Of a stretch of DNA of 64,000 bases, positions 54,001-64,000 are shown in pieces (positions within the stretch are counted from its first letter, which is position 1; every line of letters begins with the position of its first letter). The position numbers were made by a program, and so were the translations under genes. Under the pieces are notes generated by a model. That model was not told the DNA's origin, did not search any database, and was given only the letters and a program-made list of their open reading frames with translations. The DNA comes from Holacanthus passer (lineage: Eukaryota > Chordata > Actinopteri > Pomacanthidae). The stretch is from positions 1,116,001-1,180,000 of the forward strand of contig JAFREQ010000026.1 in the NCBI GenBank assembly GCA_025331565.1, written 5' to 3'.

Positions 54001-54814
54001 CCTTGGAAACTGGATGATCCATTTCAAGAGGCGTTATGAACAGTATAGCCACTGGGTGAGTGACATCACAGAGAACTCTTATATGTAGCCTTCTTCATTA
54101 TTCTGGCATTACAGAATAGTTCACAAATTAGTTGAGAATGTCTTTTTTTCTATCTTGTGTTCTCCAGGTGGATGAGGGAGAGCCAAAGGTTATGTGGCTA
54201 TCAGGACTCCATGTCCCAGAGTCCTACCTGACTGCCCTGGTCCAAGCTGCATGCAGGAAAAATGGTTGGCCTCTGGATCTGTCCACTCTGTACACACAGG
54301 TGACACAGTACCGCAGTGAAGATGAAGTCAGTGACAGACCTGGACAGGGTAATGACACTCACTGTTTGCAGTATGATTAGTGAGGAGTTGTGAAGACTGA
54401 CAGTCTTTTTCCCTGCAGGCTGCTTTGTGTCCGGTCTGTATCTGGAGGGTGCAGACTGGGACATGGAGAACGGCTGCCTAGTGAGGAGCAAACCTAAAGT
54501 TCTGGTTGTTGAACTGCCCATTCTCAAGGTCATCCCCACAGAGACACGCCGCCTCAGGTTGCAGGTGTGAACCACAGACTCTACAGGCCTCCACACAATA
54601 CTTCAGTTTGCTATTTTGTTGGCTTTTCATAACTGTTGTGTGTACTTTTGTGTGTTTTGTACCACAGAATACGCTGAGGACACCAGTGTACACCACGTCA
54701 TTGCGGAGGAACGCAATGGGTGTGGGGTTGGTCTTTGAGGCAGACCTTTTCACCACCATGCACATCTCCCACTGGGTGCTCCAGGGGGTCTGTTTGTGCC
54801 TCAATGCTGACTGA
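30047..54814 (+). CDS. dnah10: Dynein axonemal heavy chain 10 (78 exons, complete)
   Basis: This is the heavy chain of an inner-arm dynein (I1/f, beta-type chain) that powers ciliary and sperm-tail beating. I placed 78 exons, and all junction phases agree from ATG 30047 to TGA 54814, giving 4572 aa (human DNAH10 about 4470-4590 depending on isoform). Order: N-terminal tail (exons 1-26), linker (27-30), AAA1 (31-35), AAA2 (36-40), AAA3 (41-48), AAA4 (49-53), stalk with microtubule-binding domain (54-59), AAA5 (60-63), AAA6 and C-terminal domain (64-78). P-loops are at about residues 1934, 2215, 2556 and 2904. The C-terminal third is nearly identical to human DNAH10 as I know it, which separates it from other inner-arm chains. 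An X-box promoter sits upstream. One intron (25) is GC-AG. Confidence 0.96.
34051..34078. repeat. Short retroposon-tail-like fragment in dnah10 intron 11
   Basis: GTAAGATAAGATAATTCTTT followed by ATTGATT resembles the repeat at 21647-21697. Only the tail motif remains. Confidence 0.4.
38208..38327 (+). other. dnah10: dnah10 intron 25: GC-AG, 120 nt, open in frame
   Basis: The conserved protein reads ...KELSIEK | [14 protein letters not shown]..., which fixes the junction. The donor is AAG|GCGAGC and the acceptor TTCCAG|GGA, so this is a GC-AG intron. Its length is 120 nt, a multiple of three, and it has no in-frame stop. Retention would add 40 residues, including a hydrophobic stretch and a Val-Cys run from the TG repeat at 38295-38320. 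Confidence 0.8.
38295..38320 (+). repeat. TG dinucleotide microsatellite in dnah10 intron 25
   Basis: About 13 TG units, with one CG interruption, sit directly before the pyrimidine tract of the exon 26 acceptor. Length changes would alter both acceptor strength and the frame of the retained form. Confidence 0.85.
38646..39757 (+). other. dnah10: dnah10 exons 27-30: linker domain
   Basis: The linker is the mechanical lever that swings across the AAA ring. Exons: 38646-38768, 38856-39089, 39173-39396 and 39488-39757. Typical dynein linker residues are visible: [18 protein letters not shown], then [17 protein letters not shown], and later the block around [19 protein letters not shown] with [14 protein letters not shown] sequence leading into AAA1. 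Confidence 0.9.
39850..41677 (+). other. dnah10: dnah10 exons 31-35: AAA1, the main ATPase site
   Basis: Exons: 39850-40033, 40159-40293, 40670-40822, 41030-41218 and 41531-41677. AAA1 opens with [11 protein letters not shown] and [18 protein letters not shown]. The P-loop [10 protein letters not shown] is encoded at 40192-40218 (about residue 1934). Walker B CFDEFNRI is in exon 33, and [15 protein letters not shown] follows in exon 34. All catalytic residues expected of an active site are present. Confidence 0.95.
42054..43228 (+). other. dnah10: dnah10 exons 36-40: AAA2
   Basis: Exons: 42054-42245, 42393-42511, 42597-42755, 42894-43029 and 43106-43228. The P-loop [10 protein letters not shown] is at 42453-42482 (about residue 2215). 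Dynein-typical [19 protein letters not shown] and the [15 protein letters not shown] block follow. AAA2 binds nucleotide structurally in dyneins. Confidence 0.93.
43308..45389 (+). other. dnah10: dnah10 exons 41-48: AAA3
   Basis: Exons: 43308-43439, 43579-43795, 43952-44071, 44188-44333, 44411-44563, 44668-44928, 45020-45192 and 45296-45389. The P-loop is [10 protein letters not shown] at 44265-44294 (about residue 2556), with Ser where the textbook motif has Gly; this form is usual in axonemal heavy chains. Walker [12 protein letters not shown] ends exon 45. [17 protein letters not shown] is in exon 47. Confidence 0.93.
45583..47001 (+). other. dnah10: dnah10 exons 49-53: AAA4
   Basis: Exons: 45583-45750, 45921-46109, 46384-46555, 46636-46839 and 46921-47001. 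The P-loop [10 protein letters not shown] is at 46047-46076 (about residue 2904). [19 protein letters not shown] and the [11 protein letters not shown]alker-B region follow, ending with [17 protein letters not shown] and WFLPWP. Confidence 0.93.
47138..48811 (+). other. dnah10: dnah10 exons 54-59: stalk coiled coil and microtubule-binding domain
   Basis: Exons: 47138-47335, 47453-47614, 47729-47903, 48067-48248, 48373-48509 and 48594-48811. The rising coiled coil starts after [11 protein letters not shown] with heptad-rich Leu/Glu/Lys sequence (exons 55-56). The microtubule-binding tip is in exons 57-58 ([20 protein letters not shown]). The descending coiled coil is exon 59 and the start of exon 60. 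Confidence 0.92.
48958..50276 (+). other. dnah10: dnah10 exons 60-63: AAA5
   Basis: Exons: 48958-49179, 49345-49492, 49655-49934 and 50047-50276. [20 protein letters not shown] marks AAA5. [38 protein letters not shown] and [19 protein letters not shown] follow. Intron 61 (49493-49654) is open in frame, so the genomic frame is continuous from exon 61 into exon 62. Confidence 0.93.
50375..54814 (+). other. dnah10: dnah10 exons 64-78: AAA6 and C-terminal domain
   Basis: Exons: 50375-50648, 50755-50859, 50992-51146, 51230-51384, 51556-51739, 51881-52081, 52481-52690, 52818-52913, 53008-53179, 53271-53402, 53572-53783, 53888-54055, 54168-54348, 54419-54564 and 54668-54814. [52 protein letters not shown] and [16 protein letters not shown] are conserved family blocks. 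The protein ends with [15 protein letters not shown], matching the human C terminus closely. Confidence 0.95.
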
Positions 54815-54968
54815 AGACAACCCTCAGCCTCACTGAGCCGGTCAGCTTACACACAGTTCCATCAATGATACCTGATGTCTGATTTTTTATGGGGAAAAAA
54901 TGACGCCTGACTTGTGGGCCGACAGGGAAACAAATAAGTTATGATTAAAGATTGCACATGTTTTTAAA

Positions 54969-54974
54969 AATAAA
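54969..54974 (+). terminator. dnah10: dnah10 polyadenylation signal
   Basis: An AATAAA hexamer 154 bp after the dnah10 stop codon is the nearest canonical signal. Confidence 0.7.
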
Positions 54975-57024
54975 GAGACACATAAGAAAACTAGATGCAT
55001 GTCTTGTCTCATTATCCACCTCATAGCTTTCATTATTCTTTCACTAGATGGCAGCACACAACAGTACTGAGCTCTTCACCCTGGCTCCTGGGATTTCTCT
55101 TCAAGTGTTCAATAGGTTACAGTAGGTCAGGATCTTTCAGGTCTATTAGTGTTTATACTGCTTATACTTTTACTCTTTAAATGAATAAATGTTTGCAGTT
55201 CAGTCATGTTTATTTTTTCTCTTTTTTTAACAAAATATTTCAGAATTCTGTCCATTCTTTAAAAAGTCTGGTAGATGCTGGATAGTTCTGCTGAGGTTGT
55301 AAGGGGAACATAAGCTGCTGCATACAGTGGAAAATGAACCACTGACCAAAGGCTGCTAAAGTTTTCCACTTTACCCAAGTAGCTTTTCAGCTGCTCTCTG
55401 CAGTATAGGTAGCAGCGTTTGCTGTATTGTAACATTTAACGAACAGATCTAGTGCAGCACTGAGTAATAGAGGCTGCTGATGTCAGCACGCCACAGCAGG
55501 TGAAGTTTACTCTAAAAATCAGACAGCCCCTGAGGATCTGGCAGCTGGTGTGGCAGTGAGGTCACAGAAACACAGAAATAAAAACTGCAATAGTTTTGAG
55601 TCATAACACGTGCAACATTCATCATGCAGAGTTGTGAGGGCGCAGCTGTAATTGAGGATGTGCTGCTTAGACTAAACTGTCACATATAGACTAAAATCAT
55701 CATGAGGCAAACGACCAGCAACATGAAAATATCTTACATTTGCTTTAAAGTTCTTCCTCTCGCATGAGATCACTGTCACGCTTCTCATTACTGTATTTTG
55801 TGGTCTGAAAGTCTGAATGGCAGAGGGTAAAGGTCAGACAGCCCCCCTCTCAGCTTTAACTGGTCCAACTATCATAAAGAGTGAAGATCAGGACATGTTT
55901 ACGACCAAACACAGGAGGGGAGGAATTGTGTTTCCCTGTTGAAAAGAGGGGAAACAATGGTGTGTTGTTTAATGAACCTACACTTCATGTGAGCAAGCAG
56001 ACAATAGCTAATGCATCTCTTTCCGATTGCAGATTAAAGGGGAAGGAAATAATGGAAGCAGGAAAGTAACTGCTCAAGAACTAAGAAAAAAAAATCCTCT
56101 CAGTGGAATCGACCCCCGTCTCCCTCCTCAGAGGTCAAAATTATTTTCAGCTGCTTGTGACTGGAGGGATTTACATTAACCCTAAACTGCTCCAGTTCCT
56201 GCGTGGCACCGTCGCCTGTGCAGAGTGGCCTCATAAAATGCCAAGGGTGGCCTGAAACAGAAAACTCTGACACATCATTTTCAAGCCCTCCCCAAACCCC
56301 CAAACCCAACAGTTTCCGTTTGCTGTGATTGAGAGCAGGTGTGCTTACTCAATCCCATTCAAGTGCATGCAGTTTGCCACTTTCTCCCTGTAGTATTGAG
56401 GCTGATTAGTGCCAGTCTGAATGCCCTTCTCTGAGCGTCAACCTGTGGACACCATCTAACACCAACCGAGTCCTCTTTGCAGCATCTCCTGCAGCTGCTG
56501 AGACTTGCAGCTCAGCCCCACAGGGACCTAAGAGGTGTAGTCACCCCAACCACAGATACACATCTCGGGCTCCAGTTTTTGGTTGCAGTGCCAGATGTTT
56601 AGCTTGGAGCAGGACCACAGCTCTGTGGTTTGCTGGCTGCTTGAACTGTAAACCTACATGTGGGGAGGTTACAGTAACCTCAACTATTCTCCTGCCACTG
56701 TCCATCTGGGCACTGGTGGCTTTGACAGAGAGAGCAGCTCCTGAAAATCAGATCCTGTAAATGTGGAAGCACGTGTGATGGCAACAATGCATTAGTAAAT
56801 ATAACTTTTCAAATCTAATAGGGTCACCAAAAAGACAGTAACTCATCGTCAGCTGCAGAGATTTCAGAGGAGCCTCAGAGACTCAGCAGCCCATAATTCA
56901 CTTGGCACAAAAACAAATGCGTAATGTGCGTCGCCTTGAGCTCTCATTGTCCTCTGTGAGGGGTTGAACCGGGGCAGGCTGAAAAAGACCCGGCAGGCTG
57001 TGCTTTTAAAAGACCAGCGGAGAC
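54975..57024. other. dnah10-to-EMI-gene spacer
   Basis: No exon is recognised. In particular there is no sign of ccdc92, which follows DNAH10 in human. The last 200 bp become more GC-rich towards the promoter of the next gene. Confidence 0.6.
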
Positions 57025-57032
57025 TATAAAAG
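57025..57032 (+). promoter_or_regulatory. TATA box of the EMI-domain gene
   Basis: TATAAAAG lies 325 bp upstream of the start codon, at the edge of a GC-richer zone with several CG dinucleotides. Transcription would start near 57055-57065, giving a 5' leader of about 290 bp that contains upstream ATGs (for example at 57040 and 57067). Confidence 0.5.
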
Positions 57033-57349
57033 TGGTTTCATGCCCGCTGCAGCAGAGACGGAGCTGGATGTGCGCGCACGCAGACGCACTTTTACGCACA
57101 GATTATTGGAGGCTTTCACATGTCGGATCTCTGTCACAGGTAGAGAAACGACAAGAGGGAGTTTATGGGGCTTCGTTTTGCTTTAAATCACCCACATTCA
57201 CCTCGTTTTTAGGGTCTCCACAAGTGCATGTTTGCAGCTTTCCTGACTAGGATGCGCGTCCTCTCCAGCCGCCCCGGCGCTGTCTGACTCTCCGCCTGTT
57301 TTCCATCCGTTTCCAAACTTTTCCTGGTTGTACTTTTCATGCCTCTGAA

Positions 57350-60300
57350 ATGGGACCTTGCAGACGGGAGAGCGTGTCCGAGCTTTGCAGGAAAAGTTTG
57401 CTCTGGACTGTGCTGATTGTCTGGATGAGCACGTTTGCTGAGGGGACCTGGAAGACTGGACTTTACAAAAGCTACTCAGCCGGGACCAGAGAGCAGACAG
57501 CAGCCTCCCACACCTCAGTCTACCAGAAGAGGTAAGGAAGCATCTGCTTTATACTGCTGCAACATATAGACTTATTTTACTGTGTGTTAATCCTTAAATA
57601 TGTCTTTTTATCCTCCACTATCTATTGCACCACTTTTTCTATCTTCTTATCCATGCATGAGTCTGCAGAGCTGCTCCATCCATCTACCAGCTCCTATTGT
57701 CTTTCTGACAGTTGGTTTCCTTTTTCCTGTGCAGGCAGCACACATTTGCTCTGCTGACATGTCCATCCTCATTGTTGTCCCTGCTCAGCCGCCTTGTCTC
57801 TGCAGCTCCTCAGAGCACCTCTGCTGGCTCTGAGGGCTGTTTTGTGCCCCTTTATGCCTCCAGAAGAAGAAGAAGAAGGAGCAGCAACATCTGCTCCGTT
57901 TCAGCTGTCAGGGTGTTCTCTGAAAGCACCACCTTTGCTCCTCAGATCTGTCCACATCAAGCCTGTTTCTATGAGTGAGGACAGGGTGCGTGTTGAATAA
58001 AGTCCGTAAGATTGATAGCTTAGAAAAGGTTGAAAGGGGGATGAGATGCAGTGATTGAGTTGTTGACCAGGGAGTTTTTGAAAGAGAGACACCAGACTAA
58101 ACACACAGCCAGGACCACTAACTACCTCTGCCTCCCTCCTGCACAGAGCCAGTGTTTAGTTCGGAGAGCAGCCAGTGCTTCATGATGAGAGGACGTTTCC
58201 CATCTTGCAAATATTTATGCTGTCAGGTTGCGATCGTGTGTGTGTGTGGGCTGAATGTGGCCGGGGGCTGAAGCCCTTCTCTCTGATGAGGCCTTTGCTT
58301 CTGGGTGTGTCCAGGTGGCTTTCAGCTCCCCCTGGCCTCGCTCCACTGGCTCACCTCTCCGCTCAGCTTCCCCCAAAAACCAGAGGGTTGTGGACATGTT
58401 TACTAAACACAAGCAGCTGGGAGTCCACAGCATCTGGTCTCGCTCTGGGACGGGGAGATGAGTTTACAGTCGGCGTGCTGCTGTTTGGAAGTGGCGGAGG
58501 AGGAAGTTGCTGTCGGTGCGAGTCAGCCGCCGGTCGAGAGGTCAGCAGGTTTGAGGCGACATGAGAGGAGCTGAAAGTCTGGGTCCACCTGCTGTCTGGC
58601 CTGATCTGTGAAAGCAGCAGTTTATGGTGTGTGTCGCCAAAACAGTGGAAGCTGGATTTGAGAGAGTAGAAGAATCTCTCATTAACAATTTGACATTCAA
58701 TGACAGAAACTTGTCATTGGGGTTCAGTAACTTCAAAGGAAGTAAATATGAATTTTAACAGACTGGGAAAGGATTGTGTCACAGGAAAACCAGGAATGTC
58801 TTTCCCATACCAGCCCTGTCTTCACACAGTGATTACCCAAATCAAAGGGGATTATCAACTCTTGAGTACTTTCTTGACTGGTGCGGTCGCTCTGTAGAGG
58901 AGCTGATAAAGTGTTCGCTCACCCTTGTCGGTCTTAACGACTATATGAGCTCAGTACACCAAGGGGTTCCCGAGGTAGCTGTGTCTTTATTTCTTGTCTC
59001 GCCCACTTCTTTATCCCCCCTCGGAGGACTTGTCATGGTCTGACAGGCAGTCTGGACCCTGTGGCTGCCCTCATTCCTCGCCCATCTTAACCGTATCCGC
59101 GTTTTCTTTAAGCATGGGAATGAAGATGACGGAGATTCCAGGGGGCTGAGCCCCGTGAGCTGGATGGCTTTGTGTTTGACCATTCAAAGAATTTCAAATA
59201 ATGTATGTGCTCAAAGAAAATGTTTCATGGATATTAGGAAGAAGTCACCAATTTCACACCTGTATTAAAAATTCACTGGTGGATGATACATTAATCAGGA
59301 CAAACCATATACCAGTCTACTTAGTCGATTAATAGATTTGATTATTTGATAATAGATTAATTGTTTCAGTCACTTTCTAAGTAAAAATTACTTAAATTTA
59401 AAGATTCCACTTTCTGCAATGTGAGCATTTGCTGATTTTCTCATTTTTATATCATTATGAACTGAATATCTTGGGTTTTTGACTAGTGGCTGGACAAAAT
59501 AAAACATCTTAAGATGACAAAATAATCATCAGTTGCAGCCCAGAAAAATTCTCTAGCTTCTCAAATGTGAATATTAGCTGTAAACTGAATATTTTGGGTT
59601 TTGGACTGTTTGTTGGACAAACAAGACATTTGAAGACGTCACCTCGTGTATTGGGAAGCCCATTTTCTGACAATTTCTAAATTAATGATTAAGAAAAGAC
59701 CTGCTGCAGGTGACGAGTCCAGCTCAAATCTACATGATGGATCCTTCATAACTTGAAGGAGCCAGAGCTGTGAATTCTTCATTTGAATGGAATTCCCTTT
59801 TTACTTCCAGCCTCAAACACTTAAAGACGCACGTAGCCGTTACACACAGAAACACACTCAAAGCTCCCAGGTGTCCAGGCCTGAAAGCTCAGAACAGACA
59901 AAGACAAATGAGAGTTTTCCTTGTTCCTCAGAGGCTGCTGTGAAGAGTCACTTAGCTCTGACCTTCGAGGCCTCGCTGTGGTGCTTTGATGATCTTCGCT
60001 GTCCTCTGCACATGGAAAACACACGGCACCTTTCAACTTGCAATATGATAGCCCCCCTGCCCTAAAATCCCCATTTAACTTATTTAATAATTCTTCAAAT
60101 GCAAACTGAACTTAACTTCATTTTCCATAACAGTTTGTTTTACACTAATCTCTTTTAGGCTCCTCTGTGGTTCTGTTTTTCCCAGAAGCAGCAGATTATG
60201 ACTTCAGGAATGTTGTATCCCTCTCTCTTCATTAATTTCACTGTGACTGTATTATTTCTCTCTTTGTCATGTGTTGTTGCACCACATTTGTCTTATGCCT

Positions 60301-63300
60301 CTTCTGTATCCCCTGAGACCAACAGTGCTTCATAATTGTCTTTCCTTCTTCTTCCCTGTCCCCATTGGAAGCTCCTTTGTGTGACCCTTATGATAAAATG
60401 ACCTTCGTCTCCTTTCTCCTCTCCTCTCTCCTCTCGTCTCGTCTCCTCTCTTCTGGCCATTTGCCACATCTGTCTTTTGTCCTTTGTTCTCCCCAAGAAT
60501 TTTCCCCACAGACAGAAATCTGGAGAAATTCCTGTAGATTTGTATCCGTGCTGCATTTCAAACATATCTTTGAGTGTTCGGCCCTCCTCCTCCCACTGTA
60601 CGTGAATGAACGGGTGGATGGAGAAGGAGTTACTGAGACCTTTCTCACCACAGTCTCACCGGCGTTTTGCCCTCATCAACCCTCTTGTCACTTCACACGG
60701 CTCAACTCCCGTCGTCGTCCCCACACAATGCACTAACTCAGATCATGAAAGATGAGGTGAAATGAGGGCACGCACAGTAACTAGAATACAGTGAATGAGC
60801 TCTATGTCAGCATTTGCATTCATTTAGAGTTCAGCACGTTTTTGTTTCCTTCCGATATTTTACTACTTTGGCATCTTTAGCATTGAGGAACAGATGCACC
60901 AAAGCTGTGATTCTTCTGTCCCTTATAAATCGTGCATTTCTTACTTAGCTATTGCCTGTGACTGTGAGAGATGGTTGATGATTTATTTAGCTTGGGCCCA
61001 GCTTTCAGAGTGTGCCATGTGTGCTTAGAGACCTGATACTCACCGAGGGCCTGCCTGGTGCTTTTGCCAGTGAAACGGTGTGGTGCTGGTGGGTTTCACA
61101 CTTAATAACACAAGGGCCCCTCCAGTAAGAGGAAGGTGTTGACTATGAAACATTTTAGAGTGAAGACTGAATGTACCACGCACCTGTGTCCCCTTATGAA
61201 TAAAGCCAGACAAAATTCAATGAACCATTGTATTGTAGTTCTCAGTTATTTGCTTTAGGGTGTGAAAATGAGACGGATTATAAATCTTTAGTCTTTTTAC
61301 GTCCCAGATGAGATAATGATGTTGCAGTTAATACAATTATTTTTAGGAGTATATCCTCATATCTCCATCCTCTCTGCAGTGTAGAAACTATTGTTCTTGC
61401 TTCCTTGTACTTGTTATGTGTAGTGTGAATCAGTGTTAGAAAGTTATGTCGGTAATGCAGGTGTTGGTTTCAAGCCATTTGGGAAATTGTAAAGTCTGTT
61501 ATACCAACTGCTTTTGTTATTTCATTCAGTGCAGCAGCGGTTGGCATTTCCTCTTTGGTAATTGCATAAGTGCAATGCAAAGAGAGAAGGGAAGACCATA
61601 AAACCCACCCCCACTTCTCCCGTCGTACCCCCTGGTGACAATCTTAGCTGTTCCCAGGTGAAACCTCCTCCTGGCCTGGGAAACTCAGATGTTTATCTGT
61701 TGGGTCTGGAGGATAAGTGGTGGGGAGGAGTTAGGGTTAGTACCCCCCGCTCCCCTCGCTCCCAGCTCTACCTGACCACAGCTCCCTCAATGTCTGAAAC
61801 TTTCCACCCATGATTATAGCAATTTTTTCTGGACAAGGGAAAGCAATCATGGGGTAATCATATAGATCCGTGTTCATTTTTGTAGCCTCATGGCTGATGG
61901 ATACACTAAGATACATGAAGGGAGTGGGCCTGCATTTAAATAACATGTGTGGCAGATGAATTCCCTGCTCGCTTTACTGGAGAAGTTTAGGATTAATTCA
62001 AACTGTGTCTTACAGTTCCTGGAATATGTTGTCTCAGCCTCCAGCGTTTTACATTTGTAACTTAATCTGGCAAAATAACGTTATTTCAAAATGCAGCAAG
62101 GACTACAAGATGTCATTACTCTGCAGGCTAAATGATTATGACATGAATGGAGAAAATCAAGAGTAATAAATAACAGTCATATGAAAAAGAAACGTGTCTG
62201 AAGTGTTGCAGATGTACACAGACTTTTCTCCAGGGTGCCCCTGCTGGTTCGCTCAGGTCTGCTTGTGCGGTCACCACAACATGTGGGGATTGCTAATGGG
62301 AGCTGCTTCACATCCTCCGCCTTTGGCAGTTTCCTTTAGTGTAAACCGTCTCTCACACACACAAACATATGGTCTCACATATTGACAAACAGACTTCGGT
62401 GGGAACACCCCCTCCCCACACACACACACACACACACTTGCAAACACATTGGCAGCAGAACACACAAAGTGTAGTTTTGTGCTACGAGCCACACGGCCCC
62501 CTTTGTGGTTCCTGCGTAGAGCCCCCTTTCTATACATCCATTGATTGTGTAAACACAGGCTATAGTAATGGTTTTCCTTGTTTCTCCTCCAGCTCTTGCC
62601 ATATGAAGATAATCAGGGTATTTGTACACTTCATTGTTAATAAAGTAATAGTAACATATGGTAGCTCAAACAGCCTCAGCATGTTTCCATACGTTAAAGT
62701 TGAGTAACCGCCCATCAGTGTTTTCTTGACTTGGTAAGAAGAGATGAGATGAAACCAGCCTCTATCTACTTCTGTTAGAACAGTAATGGAGCTCTCTGTG
62801 AGGTTTACAACAAAACAATTATCCCTCAAATGAATTACCCTTTACACAGTTTGGTGCTTTTAGTCTGCTGGACCCTCTTAGCAAGTGAAAATATTTAATT
62901 TTGCTTCTGGGAACCTAAGAAATAACTTGGAGGTGAATGTAAGCAAGTGCACTTGACTCAGCGATCATATCTTCACTATCAGATTTTAACCTCTGACCTT
63001 TACGTAAGCTTTTTTTTCCTTGAGTAGGTCAGTTTCTTAACAGCGTCGGTGTCTTATGAAGCCTCTCTGGAAAGGGAGTGGAGTCATGACCCAGAATTAA
63101 CCCGTGTTGAAAATCTCTAACCTCCGTCCGGGACCTCATCTTCCTCTTTATTCCCCCCTGAGGGACTTTATCTCCTCCCGATGCAAATGGACATGTATTG
63201 ATAGAGGAGAGACCACAGTGTAAATACAGCCCACAATGCACTCCTGCAAATCTGGTGGTTGATTAAAAGCGTGTAAACACCATAAAGGATTTTCGACACA

Positions 63301-63639
63301 AAAGGGTGGGGGAAGGGAGGGAAGGATCTGAAACCCGCGGGAAGACAACAGCGTATTGAATGTGACTGTGTGGCTAATTTCCCTTTGTGAGTGCACTTGT
63401 TTGAAGGTGTTTTGAAAACGCTGTTCTTCCTTTTAAATATTTCCTCTGAAAATGTGATTTTCTTCTTTTATCTAAAAACAGTGTATTCTGCACTTTTCTG
63501 ACGTTCACTCTGTTTCTCCCTTCAGGAACTGGTGTCCTCACACAGTCACCAAGACAGTTACTTGCCAGGTGCAGAACGGGACAACCCTCCAGCGGGTCTA
63601 CCAGACATGCCGCTGGCCACAGGGATGTACAGGAGGCAG
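57350..63639 (+). CDS. Secreted EMI-domain protein, collagen XXVI / EMID1 type (partial, exons 1-2)
   Basis: Exon 1 (57350-57531) encodes a start Met, a hydrophobic signal segment (SLLWTVLIVWMSTFAEG) and a short linker ending VYQKR. Exon 2 (63526-63639) continues in phase with NWCPHTVTKTVTCQVQNG and LQRVYQTCRWPQGCTGG, the first half of a cysteine-rich EMI domain. The donor at 63640 leads to exons outside the window. The CQVQNG and RVYQxCRWP residues fit col26a1 best, while the lack of the two-residue insertion after QNG fits emid1. EMILIN and multimerin EMI domains differ more. The product should be an extracellular matrix protein; a collagenous part cannot be seen here. Confidence 0.8.
59327..59697. 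repeat. Two adjoining copies of a percomorph dispersed repeat
   Basis: The first copy runs from about 59327 (AGTCGATTAATAG) to 59540 (AATCATCAGTTGCAGCCC, a typical terminus). A second, truncated copy follows at about 59541-59697. Both contain the phrases AACTGAATAT..TTGGGTTTT and GG(A)CAAA..AACA(A)GACAT, and the second has GACATTTGAAGACGTCACCT. The segment at 5388-5580 is a third, more decayed member. Confidence 0.6.
60408..60458. repeat. CT-rich polypyrimidine tract
   Basis: A stretch of TCTCC/TCTCG units on the plus strand; low-complexity sequence. Confidence 0.7.
62417..62437. repeat. CA dinucleotide microsatellite
   Basis: About ten CA units in the first intron of the EMI-domain gene. 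Confidence 0.85.
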
Positions 63640-64000
63640 GTGAGAGGGCGAAGGGACCACTGATATGTGAAGCCTGTAAAGAGAAGAATTCAGCACATCT
63701 TTCTGAAAATCTGTGTTTTATAGTCAGTCTTCTTGTTCTTTTTTAAACTTCATCATATGTCACTGTAGTTCATGCCATGTTCAAGCCATATTGTTTAGTC
63801 CAGGACTGCCCAAGCAAACCCTTATTATACTGTTAAGATGCAAATTTGTACTAGGATCTCAACTTCCCTTAACTGACTTTCTGTGCAAAGTGTCACTCTG
63901 CCCACCGTGCTCAAACTATGAAATGTCTGTCAGGCCAAATCAAACTTTATGGCCGGCCAACTTTGACCATCTTTGAGCAAAAAATGTTCATGTCACCCTC
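63640..64000 (+). other. Start of intron 2 of the EMI-domain gene
   Basis: It begins with GTGAGAGG after GGCAG. The next EMI exon, which should encode the SYRTLIRPTY-like block, is not within the window. Confidence 0.7.

Larger units (their letters stand above)
57532..63525 (+). other. First intron of the EMI-domain gene
   Basis: This 6.0-kb intron shows no further exon with a family signature. It holds repeats (59327-59697, 60408-60458, 62417-62437). Long first introns of matrix genes often house enhancers, but I can point to no specific one. Confidence 0.7.

Noticed and set aside
57032..57250. A possible upstream coding exon before the EMI gene
   Set aside because: The frame opens with GTG at the TATA box, lies in the predicted promoter and leader, and has no donor or family signature. 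The ATG at 57350 with a signal peptide is preferred.
1..64000. CRISPR arrays, operons, ribosomal or transfer RNA genes
   Set aside because: None are visible; the window is animal nuclear DNA with spliced genes.

Overview
This is nuclear DNA from a ray-finned (teleost) fish. Every gene is split into many short exons by compact GT-AG introns, and the encoded proteins are clear vertebrate orthologues. AT-rich spacers carry repeats typical of spiny-rayed fish. I rebuilt the gene models exon by exon from homology, splice signals and reading-frame phase. Exon boundaries are my own calls and may be off by a base or two.

Layout: (1) positions 1-1290 are non-coding sequence downstream of thada. (2) 1291-11567, minus strand: thada, 31 exons, the THADA/Trm732-type regulator of tRNA 2'-O-methylation. 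(3) 11568-12353: a 786-bp divergent promoter. (4) 12354-16809, plus strand: tctn2, 18 exons, 722 aa, a ciliary transition-zone protein. (5) 18281-27570, plus: atp6v0a2, 20 exons, 849 aa, the V-ATPase V0 subunit a2. (6) 30047-54814, plus: dnah10, 78 exons, 4572 aa, an inner-arm axonemal dynein heavy chain. (7) 57350 onward, plus: the first two exons of a secreted EMI-domain gene, most like col26a1 (collagen XXVI) or emid1, which runs off the window.

The order tctn2 - atp6v0a2 - dnah10 matches human 12q24.31. Human THADA is on 2p21, and human DNAH10 is followed by CCDC92, so both flanks differ from the human arrangement. Two of the genes are ciliary: tctn2 at the transition zone and dnah10 in the axoneme. 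Each has a near-perfect 14-bp RFX X-box of the form GTTGCCAWGACAAC just upstream of its start codon.

The clearest irregularity is in thada. All exon phases join correctly except exon 13 to 14, where one base appears to be missing, most simply from a six-base T run at 7858-7863. Other points of interest are a decayed copy of dnah10 exon 5 and intron 5 upstream of the dnah10 promoter, a GC-AG dynein intron that is open in frame and carries a TG repeat, and short upstream ORFs in both ciliary promoters. I found no wholly unknown gene system here; the novelty is in regulation, gene structure and synteny.
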